Shown piece after piece: positions 23,161-36,325 of a DNA stretch of 64,000 nucleotides. The notes below the pieces were generated by a model, which was given only the letters and a program-made list of their open reading frames with translations, was not told the DNA's origin and made no database searches. The translations under genes and the position numbers were made by a program. The first letter of the stretch is position 1; each line of letters begins with the position of its first letter. This stretch comes from Epiperipatus broadwayi (taxonomy: Eukaryota; Onychophora; Udeonychophora; Euonychophora; Peripatidae), in the NCBI GenBank assembly GCA_028023455.1, contig JAQFVV010000031.1, forward strand, positions 3,412,001-3,476,000, given 5' to 3'.

Positions 23161-25726
23161 GAAATATATTGCATCCTCGTGTATATTAAATTAGCTATAT
23201 TGGCATGACTAAATGAGCTTGTTTTGTTTTCAATGAAATATTATTAATATTATGTAGTTTTAGATAAGTGTTGAATTATCACAAATTATATTGTGACCTC
23301 ACATATGTCCAAGTAGCTATATAGTTATGAGTAAAAACCCAAATTTCATTACAAAACTAAAAGTCATATTTACCAAAAATGAAAGACATTTGGTGTAATA
23401 TTCTTTATTTTAACAGTAAGATATTTAATCTTCAGTTAAAAATAACTAGATTTCTATTTGACAACCATTTCTAACTTGTTAGCTGATTGGTTATAGACCA
23501 TCTATCTGAAAAAAAGTCCTGAGTTTGTTTCTGATCTGAAAAACTTCTGATTGTGGGCATGATTGGCACTCTAGCCATTATGACCCAAAGCCCTTCAAAT
23601 ATATATTTATTATTGATGAAATTGAATAGATATTTTTAAAGTACAGTTTAGATATTTATCTTTGTAAAGACCAATTCTAATATTCATTTAAATGATACTT
23701 TATTTTTCTTAAATGTAATTGTTAGTTGTAAGACAATTCTTAATTAGTAAGCTTAACCATAATAGATATGTGGATAGACTAAATCATCTTTGTTATATGT
23801 GTTGCATCTTATCTGATTAGCACAATTTGCATTTACTGTTCTGTCATAAATAGGTCATTGACACAATGAAGTAATTATTTTTTCATTTTAAATGTGAAAG
23901 AATTAATTTAATCCTCATGTAAAATAGTTGTTTAAATTATGATTTGAATCAAAGAAAATAATAAAAATGAGATAGAAAATATATATATAATGGTAATTCA
24001 TCAATTAGAATATTTGATCTAAGAAGGAGAAGAGCTATTGCTAAATTTTAATCTTAATAAACTGATGTTAGTTTGTGAAAATAATAGTCATAATTTATTT
24101 GTGATTCAAAAACATTAATTAGGTGTTTGAATTTTACTTTCTAAATATCAATAAAAAAATAATTTGTGTGGTATCAAAATGCTACCTATTTTTTTCCACC
24201 GTGCATTCAGACTAATTATGTGTGCAATTATCTAATTTTCAATATATCTACCCTTTCAAAATAGCATAGCTATCTTCACACATTGTTGATGTTTTAAATT
24301 CAATTTACAATTTAGATAATAAAAATGCTCTCAATGACAAAGTTAATCTTTAGTATGTATATATATTATAGGAATATAACTTCCCAGAAATTTGTTCCTG
24401 GATCCATTCTTGTTGCATACATTAAACTACATGTACTTAGGGGTAAACCCATGGTGTAGAATAAAGTTATCATTCTAAATAAAGCATTTGAACTGGCAAA
24501 ATATAATCAAAATCTAAGTATAAAAATACATATAAAATTAACTGAATTTTTAAAAACAAACATCTTGCATAAAAAATATAAACTTGTTTTTTAGTGCAGA
24601 TCATTGATTTAATCATTCTGTATTCTGATTTTTCTGCAAATTAGCTTTTTAAGTTTATTTTCTGGTTCATAGCTAAAATACAATACTTTTGTAGCAGATT
24701 AATTTTTAAAAAATACAGTATTGTATTGTATTTTCACTGTTAAAGGTGCAAATAAACTATCAAGTATACAAAATTGGTAACATATGGCAAAAATGTCTGA
24801 AGCTTTAGTCAAAAAAAAAGGCTTTGTAATAATTTTTGTATGCTATGCCAGCTAATAGCTTTTGTTGTAAAATTTGCATTTGTTTTAGCAATCAATTTAA
24901 TGAGAAGTGTTTATTTATTGTGGACCCTGCTGTTTTAAAAATACATAGGCATTATCTTTTTTATGAAAAAGAAATGATTCCTTATATAAAGAGCCTCATA
25001 ACATGAATAGCATATCTATCTCCTTTCTCTTAACCTAGGCTTCAAATCTGAATCTTGGGAGGGGGGAGAGATTTTTACATCATTACAGCATTCTGTTTTT
25101 CTTTCAGATAGTTAGACCACCCAATATTGATTAATAAACTTTAGAGAATAATGGCCCTATGTTTTCTCTGAATTAGTCGGAAGAATGGCTAGATTTGATC
25201 TTTATTGGTAGTGAAGATGTTCCATTAATAATAAAGCATTTTGAATATCAGATTTTTTGGATATTTTAAGAAGTGTAAACTTTATGCAAACTAGGTACTT
25301 TTCAACTATCTTGATTATAAATTCTTTGTTGATTTTTTTTGCTGTTAGGATGAGGTTCGTAATTTTCATTTTACATATTTTTTTGTAGAATTTGAATTTC
25401 TCCTAAATGTATCAACATTTTTTTTCCAATGTGGATTACATCTTTCTGAAATTTCAAAAGTTTAAAATTTATGTTCACATGTATTCAAAAACTTTGCTTT
25501 ATTGATAAAAAGAAAATTTTTTTAACAAAAGTTCATAATCATAAAAGTTTCATAATAAATTACAAATTGAAAGAAATATCTTCAACTCAAACTTTTTATA
25601 CATAGAAATTTTTGAGACCATCTTTCAGTCATTTCAACAATTAATTTAGTAATTATGTTTTAAGGTCCATCTATAATAATAAAAAAAAATTCTCATTGTA
25701 AGTAGATAAAGATATCCTTTAATGTC
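23161..25726. other. AT-rich DNA; weak plus-strand exon candidates
   Basis: At 24371-24442 a tatag acceptor and a gtaaac donor bound an open frame containing SQKFVPGSILVAYIK, which is suggestive but unsupported. At 25109-25135 a good acceptor (tttttctttcag) precedes an eight-codon frame and stop. A G-rich tract lies at 25057-25068. None of these is strong enough to call as a gene. Confidence 0.35.
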
Positions 25727-25865
25727 TCATAATTTTAATGATGTAATAAAAAATAAAAGTTTGCAGTGTAATAAAGATCTAATGAGCTTTTTAGCATCTC
25801 TCTCTTCAGTAAACAACCTATAGTTGATTGGTTTCCAAACACAATCATGGGTGAATCTTACACTT
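25727..25865 (-). CDS. Candidate minus-strand terminal exon, product unknown
   Basis: Read on the minus strand, an acceptor (tttattttatcaatag) opens a frame entering in phase 2 that runs 45 residues to a TGA. The first two thirds read like real protein (RFTHDCVWKPINYRLFTEER, then DAKKLIRSLLHCK). The last ten residues are hydrophobic and may be readthrough beyond a donor I cannot place. It lies about 760 bases downstream of another minus-strand exon-like island (26624-26772). Both carry a stop, so they are either alternative ends of one gene or parts of different genes. No family recognised. Confidence 0.4.
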
Positions 25866-26568
25866 CTATTGATAAAATAAATTTCATACAAATTAAAAAT
25901 GATTAGAATAAATTTACACATAGATACTTTTCACACAATAATATATCAGTGGTTTTGGATATTTTATTTATGTGTCATCATCTATGTGTGTTGTCTACCT
26001 AAAAACAGAATGATATAACTTCAGTAGAGCACTGTAATTAAGCAGTAATGATTAATGGAGGTCATTTGTCATTACCTACTATTAACTCATTCTAGAAACT
26101 ATTTAAAACACCATAAAGTTTTAGGTTATATAATTCTGATAATTATGGTAGAGATTTTAATCATCATCATTGAATAAGCCACCAGTTTTAATGCATTGTA
26201 GCATTACTGTGGTTTAAACAAGAGTGTAATTGTTTGAATTTTATTTTCACATTGAAATTGGTTCATTTTTAAATGGAAATGTATTCCTTGTGAAAATGTT
26301 AAGTGGTAATGACATTTCTGATTTTAAGATAAAAAGTCTTCAAACATATTGGGGTTTGAGTTTTCATTAAATTACAAAAATAGTTGTTAATTAAATGTAT
26401 ATAATATGATAGAGTTAATATTTGCAATGATATATACATAACTTTGTACGATGGTTGATTACTTATGATTTTGAGTACTTACTTACGATTTAAATATTAA
26501 ATTGTATTTATCGTGTTTTACATGATACCCACAAATACTTTAAAAAAAGATACTTCACTTAATACACT

Positions 26569-26574
26569 TTTATT
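26569..26574 (-). promoter_or_regulatory. Polyadenylation signal for the 26.6-kb minus exon
   Basis: TTTATT on the plus strand, AATAAA on the minus strand, lies about 50 bases beyond the stop codon of the exon at 26624-26772. The spacing is typical of a short 3' UTR. Confidence 0.35.
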
Positions 26575-26623
26575 ATTAAAGTAATGTTTAAATTAGTACT
26601 TATATTTTAATAAAAGGAGTACT

Positions 26624-26772
26624 TTATATTTTTAATGAAATCGTAACTTTATTCTTTATATTTTCATATAAAATGTCAGACTTATTTAAATTAATAAAAG
26701 GTTTAGCAAACCATTTATCTGATGTTTCCAACAAGCGTCTTCTCTGTAACTTGTTTACACCAAGCCGTCCTC
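26624..26772 (-). CDS. Likely minus-strand terminal coding exon, product unknown
   Basis: On the minus strand a consensus acceptor (atttattttcttatag) opens a frame entering in phase 1. It encodes 48 residues and a TAA. The first half is strongly protein-like and basic: RLGVNKLQRRRLLETSDKWF. The second half is Lys/Asn/Ile-rich and follows local base composition, so the conserved domain probably ends near the KWFAKP segment. G/C content is well above the flanks over the first 75 bases. I do not recognise the family; the RRR-LLE-TSDKW pattern suggests a C-terminal basic helix. Confidence 0.6.
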
Positions 26773-29360
26773 CTATAAGAAAATAAATAATTATTTAATT
26801 ATAAACTTTACAATTTCATTTTTTTTTTCATTTCCAAAACTGAATTCCCAACACCATTACTTAAACATATAATTAAAAAAAAAAAAAATTGAATTTGGGA
26901 ACTGGATACCCATTACATATATGTAAATATATTCTAAAAATAATAGAATATTGGAATAAAGGATTGTTCCCGTTAATTGACACTCTTAAAGTTAATAAAA
27001 AGTGGGATATAGTTTCATTTATATTTTTATTCCAATGGCTATTTAAACGAAAAAAACTAAAGAAGATAGTAATGAAATCTTATCACATTAATAAAATTTC
27101 TTGGAAGACCAATCCCCCACCCCCTCAAAAGGAATATATAAACATTTTACCGCAAATCCTTACAAAAATATTGTAATACACTGTTCATTGTGAAATTTTC
27201 TGCATTGTACAGTGGTGACATCTAGTTTTATTCACAACTTAAGCAGTGAGAGAAGTCGTGAGATGCTAGAATTGCATGCTAAAAAAGGTTAATTCAACAT
27301 AAGCTGATGTGGAAATCATATAATTTTATTATTTGATAACTTAAATCGTATATAAAACTGAATGAAAATTATTCCTAATGTATAAACAAATCTTTAAAAA
27401 ATGAACTTCCTAAAGATCTGCATTCAAAATGAAATATTGCTTAATTATAATTAAAGGCTGCTTAATTAGAATGTATTTTAATTTTAAGCTTAATGATCAT
27501 AGTTTTAAAATCTAAAATAAATTATCATGCAATATAATATTAATATATAATGGTAAAATATGCCAGCAGAGAATAGGCAACAGTAAAAGAAAACACAATA
27601 GCAAGCTTTCCAGTAAGTGAATGGTGTTCAGCAATTTTTGATCCATTTTATTCTACCTAAGAATAGTTAGATAGCTGAGTTTTTTTATATTGAACTTAAT
27701 TATTCTTTAATACTAATGTGGAACGGTGCATAAACTTTATCATTGAAAACATGGTGTGGAAATTTTGGAGTACTAGGATTTAAATATGCCTACTGAGTTT
27801 CTTGTTTGAAATAAAATTTCAACAAAAGATACTATAGAAATATTTATAAAATGTTAGATACAAAGCAAAACCCACTACTATTAATATTAATTATATAAAT
27901 TAAAGATAACTATGCCAAAGTTAAAGATTCAAAAGTACTCATTGGACACAAAACTTTAGAAACTAATATTATCACTTATCTTATTGAATACTCCTACATT
28001 TATAATCATTATTAATGAATTTGTCTAGTTTAAAATTTTTATAAAATGTCTGCCAAATTTAAAGTCAATGATGAACAGTTCTTTTAAAAAGTTCTTTTTT
28101 AAAAGAACAAGATCAAAGGACACTTAAAATTCATCTTAAAGGAATGTTTTATAAATTGATGAGTAACCATGATTCAGAACAGTGAAATTAATTAGAGTAA
28201 TTTAAAGATAACTGTGATTCAGAAAAAACTGAACAAATTGTGATCACAAAAGATGAAACAATTTGGTGGAAAATTTTGCTTTAAAATATTTGAATGATTA
28301 TTTCTATATATATCTCTACCTCAGATAGCAAGTTCATTTGATTCCTCAAAACGCCTCACAAATCAAAAATCTTGCATAAAAAATAAGCAATTATAATGAA
28401 TTCCTAGCCTGGAAAAAATTATTTTGTTACCTTTAATTCAAAATGTATAAAAATCTGATTAAAAAAATAAAGTTTGAAATTGAAAAAAATGTTCATTAAT
28501 GAATAAATATTTACTAAGGATATTATTAATATAAAAAATTGTTAATCTGTGAAGATGTATTCTGCATAATTATACTTCAATAGTTATATATTGTTTTTTT
28601 TTAAATAAAAACTGAATTCATCATTGACAGTTCATACTTTATTTCTAAAATAGCCAGAGAATATTTCCTGAATACCAATTCATTAAAATAAAACATGTAG
28701 AAAAAAAACAAACCAAATAACTTAAATACATTGTACATTTAAAAAAATTATTATTATTATTATTATTTTTGCAGTGCTGTTAATTTTATTTTTGTAGAGA
28801 AACAGTTTTTGGATTTATATATTTTAATAAATGTATTCAAAATTAAATAAAAAATTAGATAAAGAAATATAATTGCTGTAGTTTTAATAATGTAAATGAT
28901 TAAATCTTTTTTGGTTTTTTGCCAAAATTATTTTTTTATGTTTACAATAAAAGTCACCCTTATCTTGAATATGTCAAAAACAAATTAAGAGACTATTAAT
29001 TTAAAATTGAAAAACAAATATTTTTAATTTATGTTTAGTAATTTTTGGTTGTATTAAGTTGATTAATAGCTGTATAATGTACAAAATTATTTTTTTACTT
29101 TTTTTTCTCTCAGAATAATTTAACAATTATAATGATCATATTTTATAATTATGATGATCATATTTTTAGCTATGGATGGAGTATGTATACATTTTATCTA
29201 ATATACACATTTTAAAATTTATTATTAATGCATTTTGTACTGTATGTGAGAAAAATACATTTTTAATTATGTATTATACTGTATAAAACTGGCATCCTTT
29301 TGCTTTTGTAGTCATTACTAATAAAAATATTTTTATTTTATATGTAATTGACCGCACTGA
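26773..29360. other. AT-rich DNA with no supported gene
   Basis: A 95-codon plus frame at 26889-27176 is long for this composition but is K/I/L/F-rich, contains homopolymer-encoded runs (PPPPQK) and has no splice context, so I do not call it. A (TTA)n run lies at about 28748-28770. A short imperfect repeat of AATTATAATGATCATATTTT lies near 29122-29166. Confidence 0.4.
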
Positions 29361-29369
29361 TCATCTTGC

Positions 29370-29381
29370 AGGATGACAATT
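29370..29381 (+). CDS. Possible 12-nt microexon
   Basis: The bases GATGACAATTGG sit exactly between an acceptor-like tgatcatcttgcag and a consensus donor gtaagt, and the local sequence is richer in G and C. The block is open when entered in phase 0 or 2 and leaves in the same phase. Phase 2 would be compatible with the exon ending at 6985 and the one starting at 39898. A chance arrangement is quite possible at this length. Confidence 0.2.
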
Positions 29382-30589
29382 GGGTAAGTATATTAATTGT
29401 ATTTTAATTCTATAATCAAAACATGAAGAATAAACTCTGTACTTTTTTAGCATTAATGTAGTATATTATTCTTGGATGACATAGCTTTAATATCCTATGG
29501 TATCATAAATCTTACAAAATGATTGTCATTTTAAATGATGAATGTTTTTAAAAAATGTTTTGATTTTTTTTAAGACCATTGTAGTGAATAATCAATTGTA
29601 AATCGAAATTGTGGGTATAAATTGATAATGACTACTACAAAAAGAGCAAATTATAACATTTTATGTATTTAAGTAAAAATTTAAAACATGAAATACATGC
29701 ATAGTGAGAGAGATTATTTTGAAACACTTATAAAGACTTGAAAGAATGCATGGAAAATTGATTGCTTAATGATATTTATCAAATGTTCTATTCAATTAAT
29801 TACATACATATTTCTTATACTATCATATTTTTGATTCATTGTAAGTTTTAATACAAATATAAATTATCACTTCCTATTATAAATATGATTATTAAAGAAA
29901 TGTCAAGTTGAATTACCTATATATAAATGATCAATGCTAAAAACAGTCTGGTTTCAAAATCAAACTGATTGTGATTAAGACATAAATGGAAAATTCTTAT
30001 TGTTTTTATATTTCAAATCTTCACTGATAGGATAGATTTTTTGTGTGAAATGCAAATATGATAAGATTGATCTGGGACATTTTTCACAGATGAAAACTCA
30101 AAATTTATAATCAGCTTTAGATGAATTCATGGCTAAGTATGGAAAATGTGATTGCTTTCAGATATTTATCCTTGAAACAACCCTATTTTATTAACACTAA
30201 AAAATCCTTTTGTTTAATCGAAAGATTAATGCATTGAAACCCATAAAAAAAAATTTTCTTGGACCACAATTTTGTTTTTTATATGTAACTTTAAATTAAA
30301 ACCTGAGGTTTCATAAATTAATTAATTCAAGCATGAGTTTGATCACAAACTGAATTTCTTGTATTATTTAATTTATAGATATCCTATATTCATATTTAAA
30401 GTCATATATGAAAACCAAAATTGTGGTTCAAGAAAAAAAATATTTGTTTTTGACTATATTATCCAATTAAATAAAAATATTTAAAAAAAATTATTTTTTT
30501 TTGTATATGTTATTAAAGATGTGTTGCATCTCAATCCAATATTGTTCTACAATAGATTTTTTGACCAATGAAAATTTGATTATTTAAAT

Positions 30590-31652
30590 CAGGGATGGAG
30601 AACCTCTGGCCCATGGGTCAACTCCAGTCCTCAAAAGCTCTCAAACAGGTCCATGGACATTCTGATTATGGTATATTTAAGCAAATGTGTAGTGCAAGCA
30701 TTGAATTAAGAATTAAGTAAAATAAAATATTTACTTTCTCAATTGCATCTTTCTCTCTCTGTTTATAATAGTTCTAATTCATTCTATCAGAAGTGAAACA
30801 TTCCAAGAAATTATGTATATTGTGTCATCTATCTATTTACAGATTTTATCTACAATGTGGAGAACATGTTGAGTTTTTTTTAATAGTGATTTTCACAGAT
30901 GAATTCATACCAGCAAAATAAAACTCAAATTTTACTTAATTTTATTATTATTATGCCTTTTTTATTATTATTAGGATGGCTGACACTGAAATTGATAATG
31001 AAAATCATACACTTTAAAAGAAATGGACCAACACATATTTTTGTATAAGAAAAAAATAGTAAATTGATGTTCCTGATATGTCTAAAATGCAGTATTTCAG
31101 TTAATATAGAATGCAATATTAAGAGGCAATATTTATCAAAATATTCTGATTACAAAAAAATTGTTTGGGGAAGAAAGAAATTTTAAAATAGACAACTTGA
31201 AAAGAAACTTTATCAAGTAGCTGACATTTTTCATAAAAAGTGCAAACAAATCAGAAAATTTTGTGAAAGCAAGTTACATTATTTGATTTAAAAAAAACAG
31301 AAAATTTGAAACCATTTTCTGAAGAGGAGTTTATTAAAAGACTGCATCCTAGCTGCCGTAGAATTAGTATATCCAGAACATAAAAAGAAATTTGAGAATA
31401 TGTCATGAAGAATAATTACAAAGGAAATTGGGAAAATCATCATTAAATTTGGAAGAGTCATTTTATTTTTAATTCACAAAATATTATGGCCCTCGTTTAA
31501 AAAAGAAAAATTGAAAATGGCCTGCCAATTGAAAAGTTGCCAACTAATGATCAAGGAAAAATTAATTACATTTTTTATCAACTATATGGCCCATAAATGA
31601 TATTGTAAATATACAAATGGCCCTTGCCAGAAAAAAAGGTTTCTCACCACCG
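30590..31652 (+). mobile_element. hAT transposon, internally deleted copy
   Basis: The left end CAGGGATGGAGAACC and the inverted right end CGGTGGTGAGAAACC are diverged hAT terminal inverted repeats. They are flanked by ATTTAAAT (30582-30589) and TTTTAAAT (31653-31660), an 8-bp target-site duplication with one mismatch, the length typical of hAT. Inside are pieces of the N-terminal half of a transposase only: a BED-finger-like KWTNTYFC...KRQYLSKY segment and an EEFIKRLH/LSRxT-like region near 31.32-31.42 kb. The catalytic core is absent, so the copy is non-autonomous. Confidence 0.7.
30960..31450 (+). pseudogene. Remnant hAT transposase N-terminal region
   Basis: Frame-shifted translation recovers RKWTNTYFCIRKK near 31018, a KRQYLSKYSDYKKI-like segment near 31115 that resembles the His-pair end of a BED zinc finger, and FSEEEFIKRLHPSCRRISIS near 31318 that resembles the FxxGEFIKxC segment of DUF4371 transposases. 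Stops and indels are frequent. It lies within the element bounded at 30590 and 31652. Confidence 0.5.
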
Positions 31653-31660
31653 TTTTAAAT

Positions 31661-34600
31661 GATCAAAAAAAGGCAAAAACTATCACAATCATTTATATAC
31701 ATTCATTACTAATGGTGAAATCAGCTATTATTCTCATTCATAATCTCTTTTTTTCATATTTAATCATAATCTCATCTTTGTATTGTATTCTATAACTTTA
31801 CCAATGATAGTCTGAGATATTCTTTAAAATTATTAGAATAAGAACAAATTAAAAAATAATTATGTTGAAATTCTATTAAAAATTGAGCCGTAGATAAATT
31901 TTACAAATATTTTTTTAATTTTTATCATTGAAGTCATCAAGAAAAAATTAGAAAGGAATGAATATATTTTTATAACTTCAGACATTTTTACATGTAATTT
32001 TAAAAAAAAAAATGGAATTATTTTTTAGGGTTGATATAATTTCAATGTTTGAAGCAGTCTTAGATCTAACTATATGTAGAAAAATATTTTTTCTAAATGA
32101 CAATGATTTTAGCTTTAAAGTATGATGCATAAGTAAATCTTCAGAGTACACTGGAGTTGCCAAAACTTTCAACTAAAGCAATCTTAACATTCTGCTGGAA
32201 TAATCCTGACTTAATTGACCTAAAATTGCATAATTAAATAACAAATCACTCCATATCAATGGCACAAATATCTTTCTATTTAGCACTTGATAAAGTCTCT
32301 ATGGTTTAAATATTTTAAACTCCTCTCTGTTTAATTATATTATTTATGCAACTTTGATTATTATTATGAATATGTTTATAAAGAAACCAGAAAAGTGTTG
32401 AGAATGCAATGAGAACTGAATATGAATTCTGCAATCCTCTAAAAACTATGACTAGTTTGTTTTGAAATTTGTCTACAATGATATTAATACTTTCAAGGCT
32501 TACTGTCTTTAAATTCAATACTAATCAAATAATATATCTAAATCATCTTACTTCCTACAAAGAAAATAATTAACATTTAATTTGTTTAGTAAAATTAATA
32601 TGGTTAGTTGCTTAGAACATTAAGTAAGATTCAAGCAGATTGATCACACAATTTTATTCAATTAACCAAATACATTTTATTTTGTTGGTTGACAATTGAT
32701 CCAAAAATCTTAACCTATTACATCTGCCACTATGCCTTTGAAGTAATCTACACATGAAAATCTGTTTAGTTGGGTGATCAATCAATGTGTATAAAAATAA
32801 ATAATTGTTTGATTAGTTGCTAAGGTGATCAAGATGATCAAGTACTATAGGCAGAGCTTAACAATTACATTCAACTCCTCTCCCATCTCAGCTGAGAATC
32901 AATTATGAAGTCCATCATTGCCACAACTCTAAACAATGGAGAGTAAGTGATCCATGATAAATCCAACAGAATGCAGGCATATTAGTAAAGTAGTTAGTTA
33001 CACAAAATCTGGGATTATATTACGCAAAACATCAATCAGAAAGTTCAATTTACCAAATTTAAAACAGTGAAAATCTATGTCCTATTGATATAATTAAAAA
33101 AAGGATCTCTTAAAGTAAGAAAGTCACATGGAGAGAATTTCTATTATTTTGCCTATGATGAATACATGATAATCTTGGATTTATTTTACAATGTTCTTGA
33201 AATCATTGTCTTCTATGAAAAATTAAAATGAAAGTGTTTTGTTTTTTTCAAATTAAATATATTATTACTTGTTGAGGGTTCATTAATTGGATAATTTTTT
33301 AATTGATAATAATAATGATGGGTAATTAGAAGAAAATGTATAAGAGATTTGTTCACTGAAATTAGAACTATGTCAAATGCTAAAGTTATATGCAATTTCA
33401 GTTTTTCAGTACTCTAATACAATAAAAAAAAAATTGAATAGTATAAACTCAACATATTTTGAATTCTCAAATTTCAAATCTCATTATGAATTTGCTAGAA
33501 AAATGTAAAAATCTTTAAACATAAATTTTAAAAATTATACATTTCATATATATAAACTACTATCATGTCTAAGCAATATTACAGAGCTTGTAACTAATTG
33601 TATACAATATTCTAGACTTCCAAATAGGATATGAGTAGAATCAGTTTATATAGCATATAATGATACAGTTACTGACTTATAATTAAACTAAATTTTATCT
33701 GAGTAGCCTTCCCATATTATTAAATCAGAATATAGTGATACAGAGAAATAATAATTTAATCACCATGATAATATAACTCAAAAAAAGTGTAGGTTCATAA
33801 GACTATAATTGGTTCTATTTAGAACTTGAGAATTGTTAGTCTATTATTCGCTCTCTCGATTTTATATACAAGGTGATAGGAATATGTTCAGACAAAAAAG
33901 CAACCAGAATTAAGAAGGAAATTTTATACGTGGATGGATCATTTATGAGTAATAAATAAAGCAATTCAAAAGATGTAATGAATATTTTCAATTCTATATT
34001 TAATCTAATTTAATTAAGGCTTGAAAATTGAAATTTAAAAAAATAATAAAAATTTGATTTGTTTTATTTTGTACAGTTGAGTAAAAAGTAGTTTTTCCTT
34101 TCTATATTATCCTTAGTCTTTCTTATTATTAGCAATTGGATTTTTTTTTTTTTTTACATAATTAAATCTCTGAGAATGCCATTTTGGATCTGGTGGTACC
34201 AGAAATTATAAATTTAACTAAGCTATAACTGATTCATTTAATTACACCTGAATTGTTTTCCAACAGAATGTTGGTCTAAGTAGTTATTACATGACTCATA
34301 TTGAAGTTGAAATTATTTTTGAAGTAAAGTTACTTAACTTACTAAATATTGTACTTAATAGAATGAAGTAGGGGTGTTTATATTTAGTCACATAAATGAA
34401 TTCACTAAAGCATACAAATGGTTTGAAAAAATAAAAAAAATTAAAATTGATAATGTGCGACAACAGCTTGATGATGAGTCAGTTTCAGGGGTTAATTTTT
34501 GATTTAAAATATGTATATAATAAAGAATAGGGAATATGAAAATTTTATTATAGCTTATTGAAATGGAATATAGAAGTTTGGTGCTTGACTTGGCTTTATG

Positions 34601-34960
34601 AGCAACTGAACCAACGTAAATTAAATAATATATACATATCTTCAAATAGTATTTAATTACTAAAATATCACATTTATGCTAAAATTCAAACATTAAAGTT
34701 AAAATATAAAACCACCTTCATCATATGAAAAGAAAAACCACATTGTCAATACTGAAACAAAAAGAATATAATCTAACTTTATTTACATCCATTATAATAG
34801 GAAATTAGTAAAAAAAATCAGTAGAATTATAGTGAAATGGAAAGCATATAATTTTCTTCATATATAAACTAATAGGAAATAGACCTAATTAAAAGTCAAC
34901 AAATGTAAATAACAGAGTAACAAACAACATGGAATCTATTTTTTACACAAAAATTGATAG
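31661..34960. other. AT-rich DNA with weak decayed frames
   Basis: No gene is supportable. Minus-strand frames near 31978-32172 and 32315-32518 and a plus frame near 34389-34502 (KAYKWFEKIKKIKIDNVRQQ) look mildly protein-like and may be remains of further transposons, but no diagnostic motif is present. Confidence 0.35.
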
Positions 34961-34964
34961 AAAT

Positions 34965-36325
34965 TAACTTGTAAATAAGTCAATCTATCAAGAATAGAAA
35001 AGCTTTAGGAAATGATGAAATTATTATTGATATTTTAAAAGAAGCAGGTGAACAACTTAAAAAAAATGTTGGCAAAGCTGATATGCCATATGTCTAAATG
35101 ATAAAGATGTACCAGAAGATTAGGATAATTCTGTAGTAATATTGATTTTTAAAAACTATCAATCTTCTATAAGTTCTATACAAAAATTTTCCAAGACAAT
35201 GATATCTTGTCTACAGTGAAATTTGGATTTAAAAATGGTTTTAGCATAGTGGATCATATCCAAATATTAAAAAAAGTTATAGAAAGGACTTTCAAATATG
35301 AGCTACCATTATGCTTTGGATTTACAGATTATAAAAGGGCATTTGATTCTATAAGCATTTTTATAGTGCTGAAAGCATCAAATCATCAAAATATAGACTT
35401 TAGCTATTTTCACTTTCTGAAGAATATTTGTCAAAATAGAATTGCAGTGATAAAATTACTAAAGAAGATTAACAATGAGAAGAATATTCAACAAGATGAG
35501 TCCATATCTTCAAAACTTTTTATAGCCATTTTCCAATAAAATATTTTGTGGATTAAAACAGGAAGTTAATGAAATAAACATAATTGAAGATTATTTAAGT
35601 CATCTAGATTTTGCAGATGATAAGGTTGTTTTTGCAAATAATGCTTTTAAAAATGTTGCAAGAATTATCAAATAAAAGCAAGAAAGCAGAACTAAAGATA
35701 AATACCAAAATGGCTAACATATTTTCTCACAATAAGAAAATAAAGACTGTTAATCTTATATAAGAAATTAACAATGATGAGAGTATTAATATTAATGCAG
35801 ATAAAAACATAATGAATGAAATCATTCATAGAATTAAACTTGGATGATGTGTTTTTGGTAAAAATAACTTCATATTGAAAGGAAATATGCCTGTGTATGA
35901 AAAGGAAGGTTTTTAATAGATGTGTTTTACCAGTTTTTAATTATAGATCTGAGATTTGGACACTTAACAGAAATGTAATATAGAAACATCAGACCATTCA
36001 ATGAAGTATGGAAAGATGCATATTAGGAATAACAAGAAGAGATCAGAAATAAAATATATGTTTGAGAGAACAAATAGGTATTATTGACATTATTGAAAGA
36101 GCTAAGAGATGGAATTGGGCTGAATATATTTCTAAAAGAACTGACAATGGTTCTATAGTTTAAGTTTGATCCCAGTAGATTATAAAAAAGGATTACTTAT
36201 GAGATAGATGGATGAAATAAAGAAGTTTTCTAGTGTGATGTGTAGAATATAGGCTATGAATTAAAAAACCTGGATTAAATTTGGAAAGATCTTTATCCTG
36301 CAATGTATGAATAATAAATGAAAAT
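34965..36325 (+). pseudogene. Dead RTE-type LINE reverse transcriptase (LINE-b)
   Basis: The translation follows the order of RTE-clade non-LTR retrotransposons. RKALGNDEIIIDILKEAG (35.0 kb) is the KAPGxDxI..ELLK block. Next is VPED.DNSVVILIFK. Then an intact 110-codon block (35207-35539) has FGFKNGFSIVDHI and the motif-A FTDYKRAFDSI. HLDFADD (35.6 kb) is the catalytic FADD motif. RIKLGWCVFGK, VLPVFNYRSEIWTL and ERAKRWNWAEYISKRTDN belong to the C-terminal part. Several stops and frameshifts are present and the endonuclease end is missing, so it is a 5'-truncated dead copy. Confidence 0.8.

Noticed and set aside
24371-24442. Plus-strand exon with a frame containing SQKFVPGSILVAYIK.
   Set aside because: The acceptor is weak (tatag after a TA run), two donors compete and two frames are partly open; kept only as a remark.
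25109-25135. Eight-codon terminal exon after tttttctttcag.
   Set aside because: Too short to distinguish from chance, with no donor partner.
26889-27176. A 95-codon plus-strand frame.
   Set aside because: The residues follow base composition (K, I, L, F and an A/C run giving PPPP), there is no splice or family motif, and it starts inside a poly-A tract.
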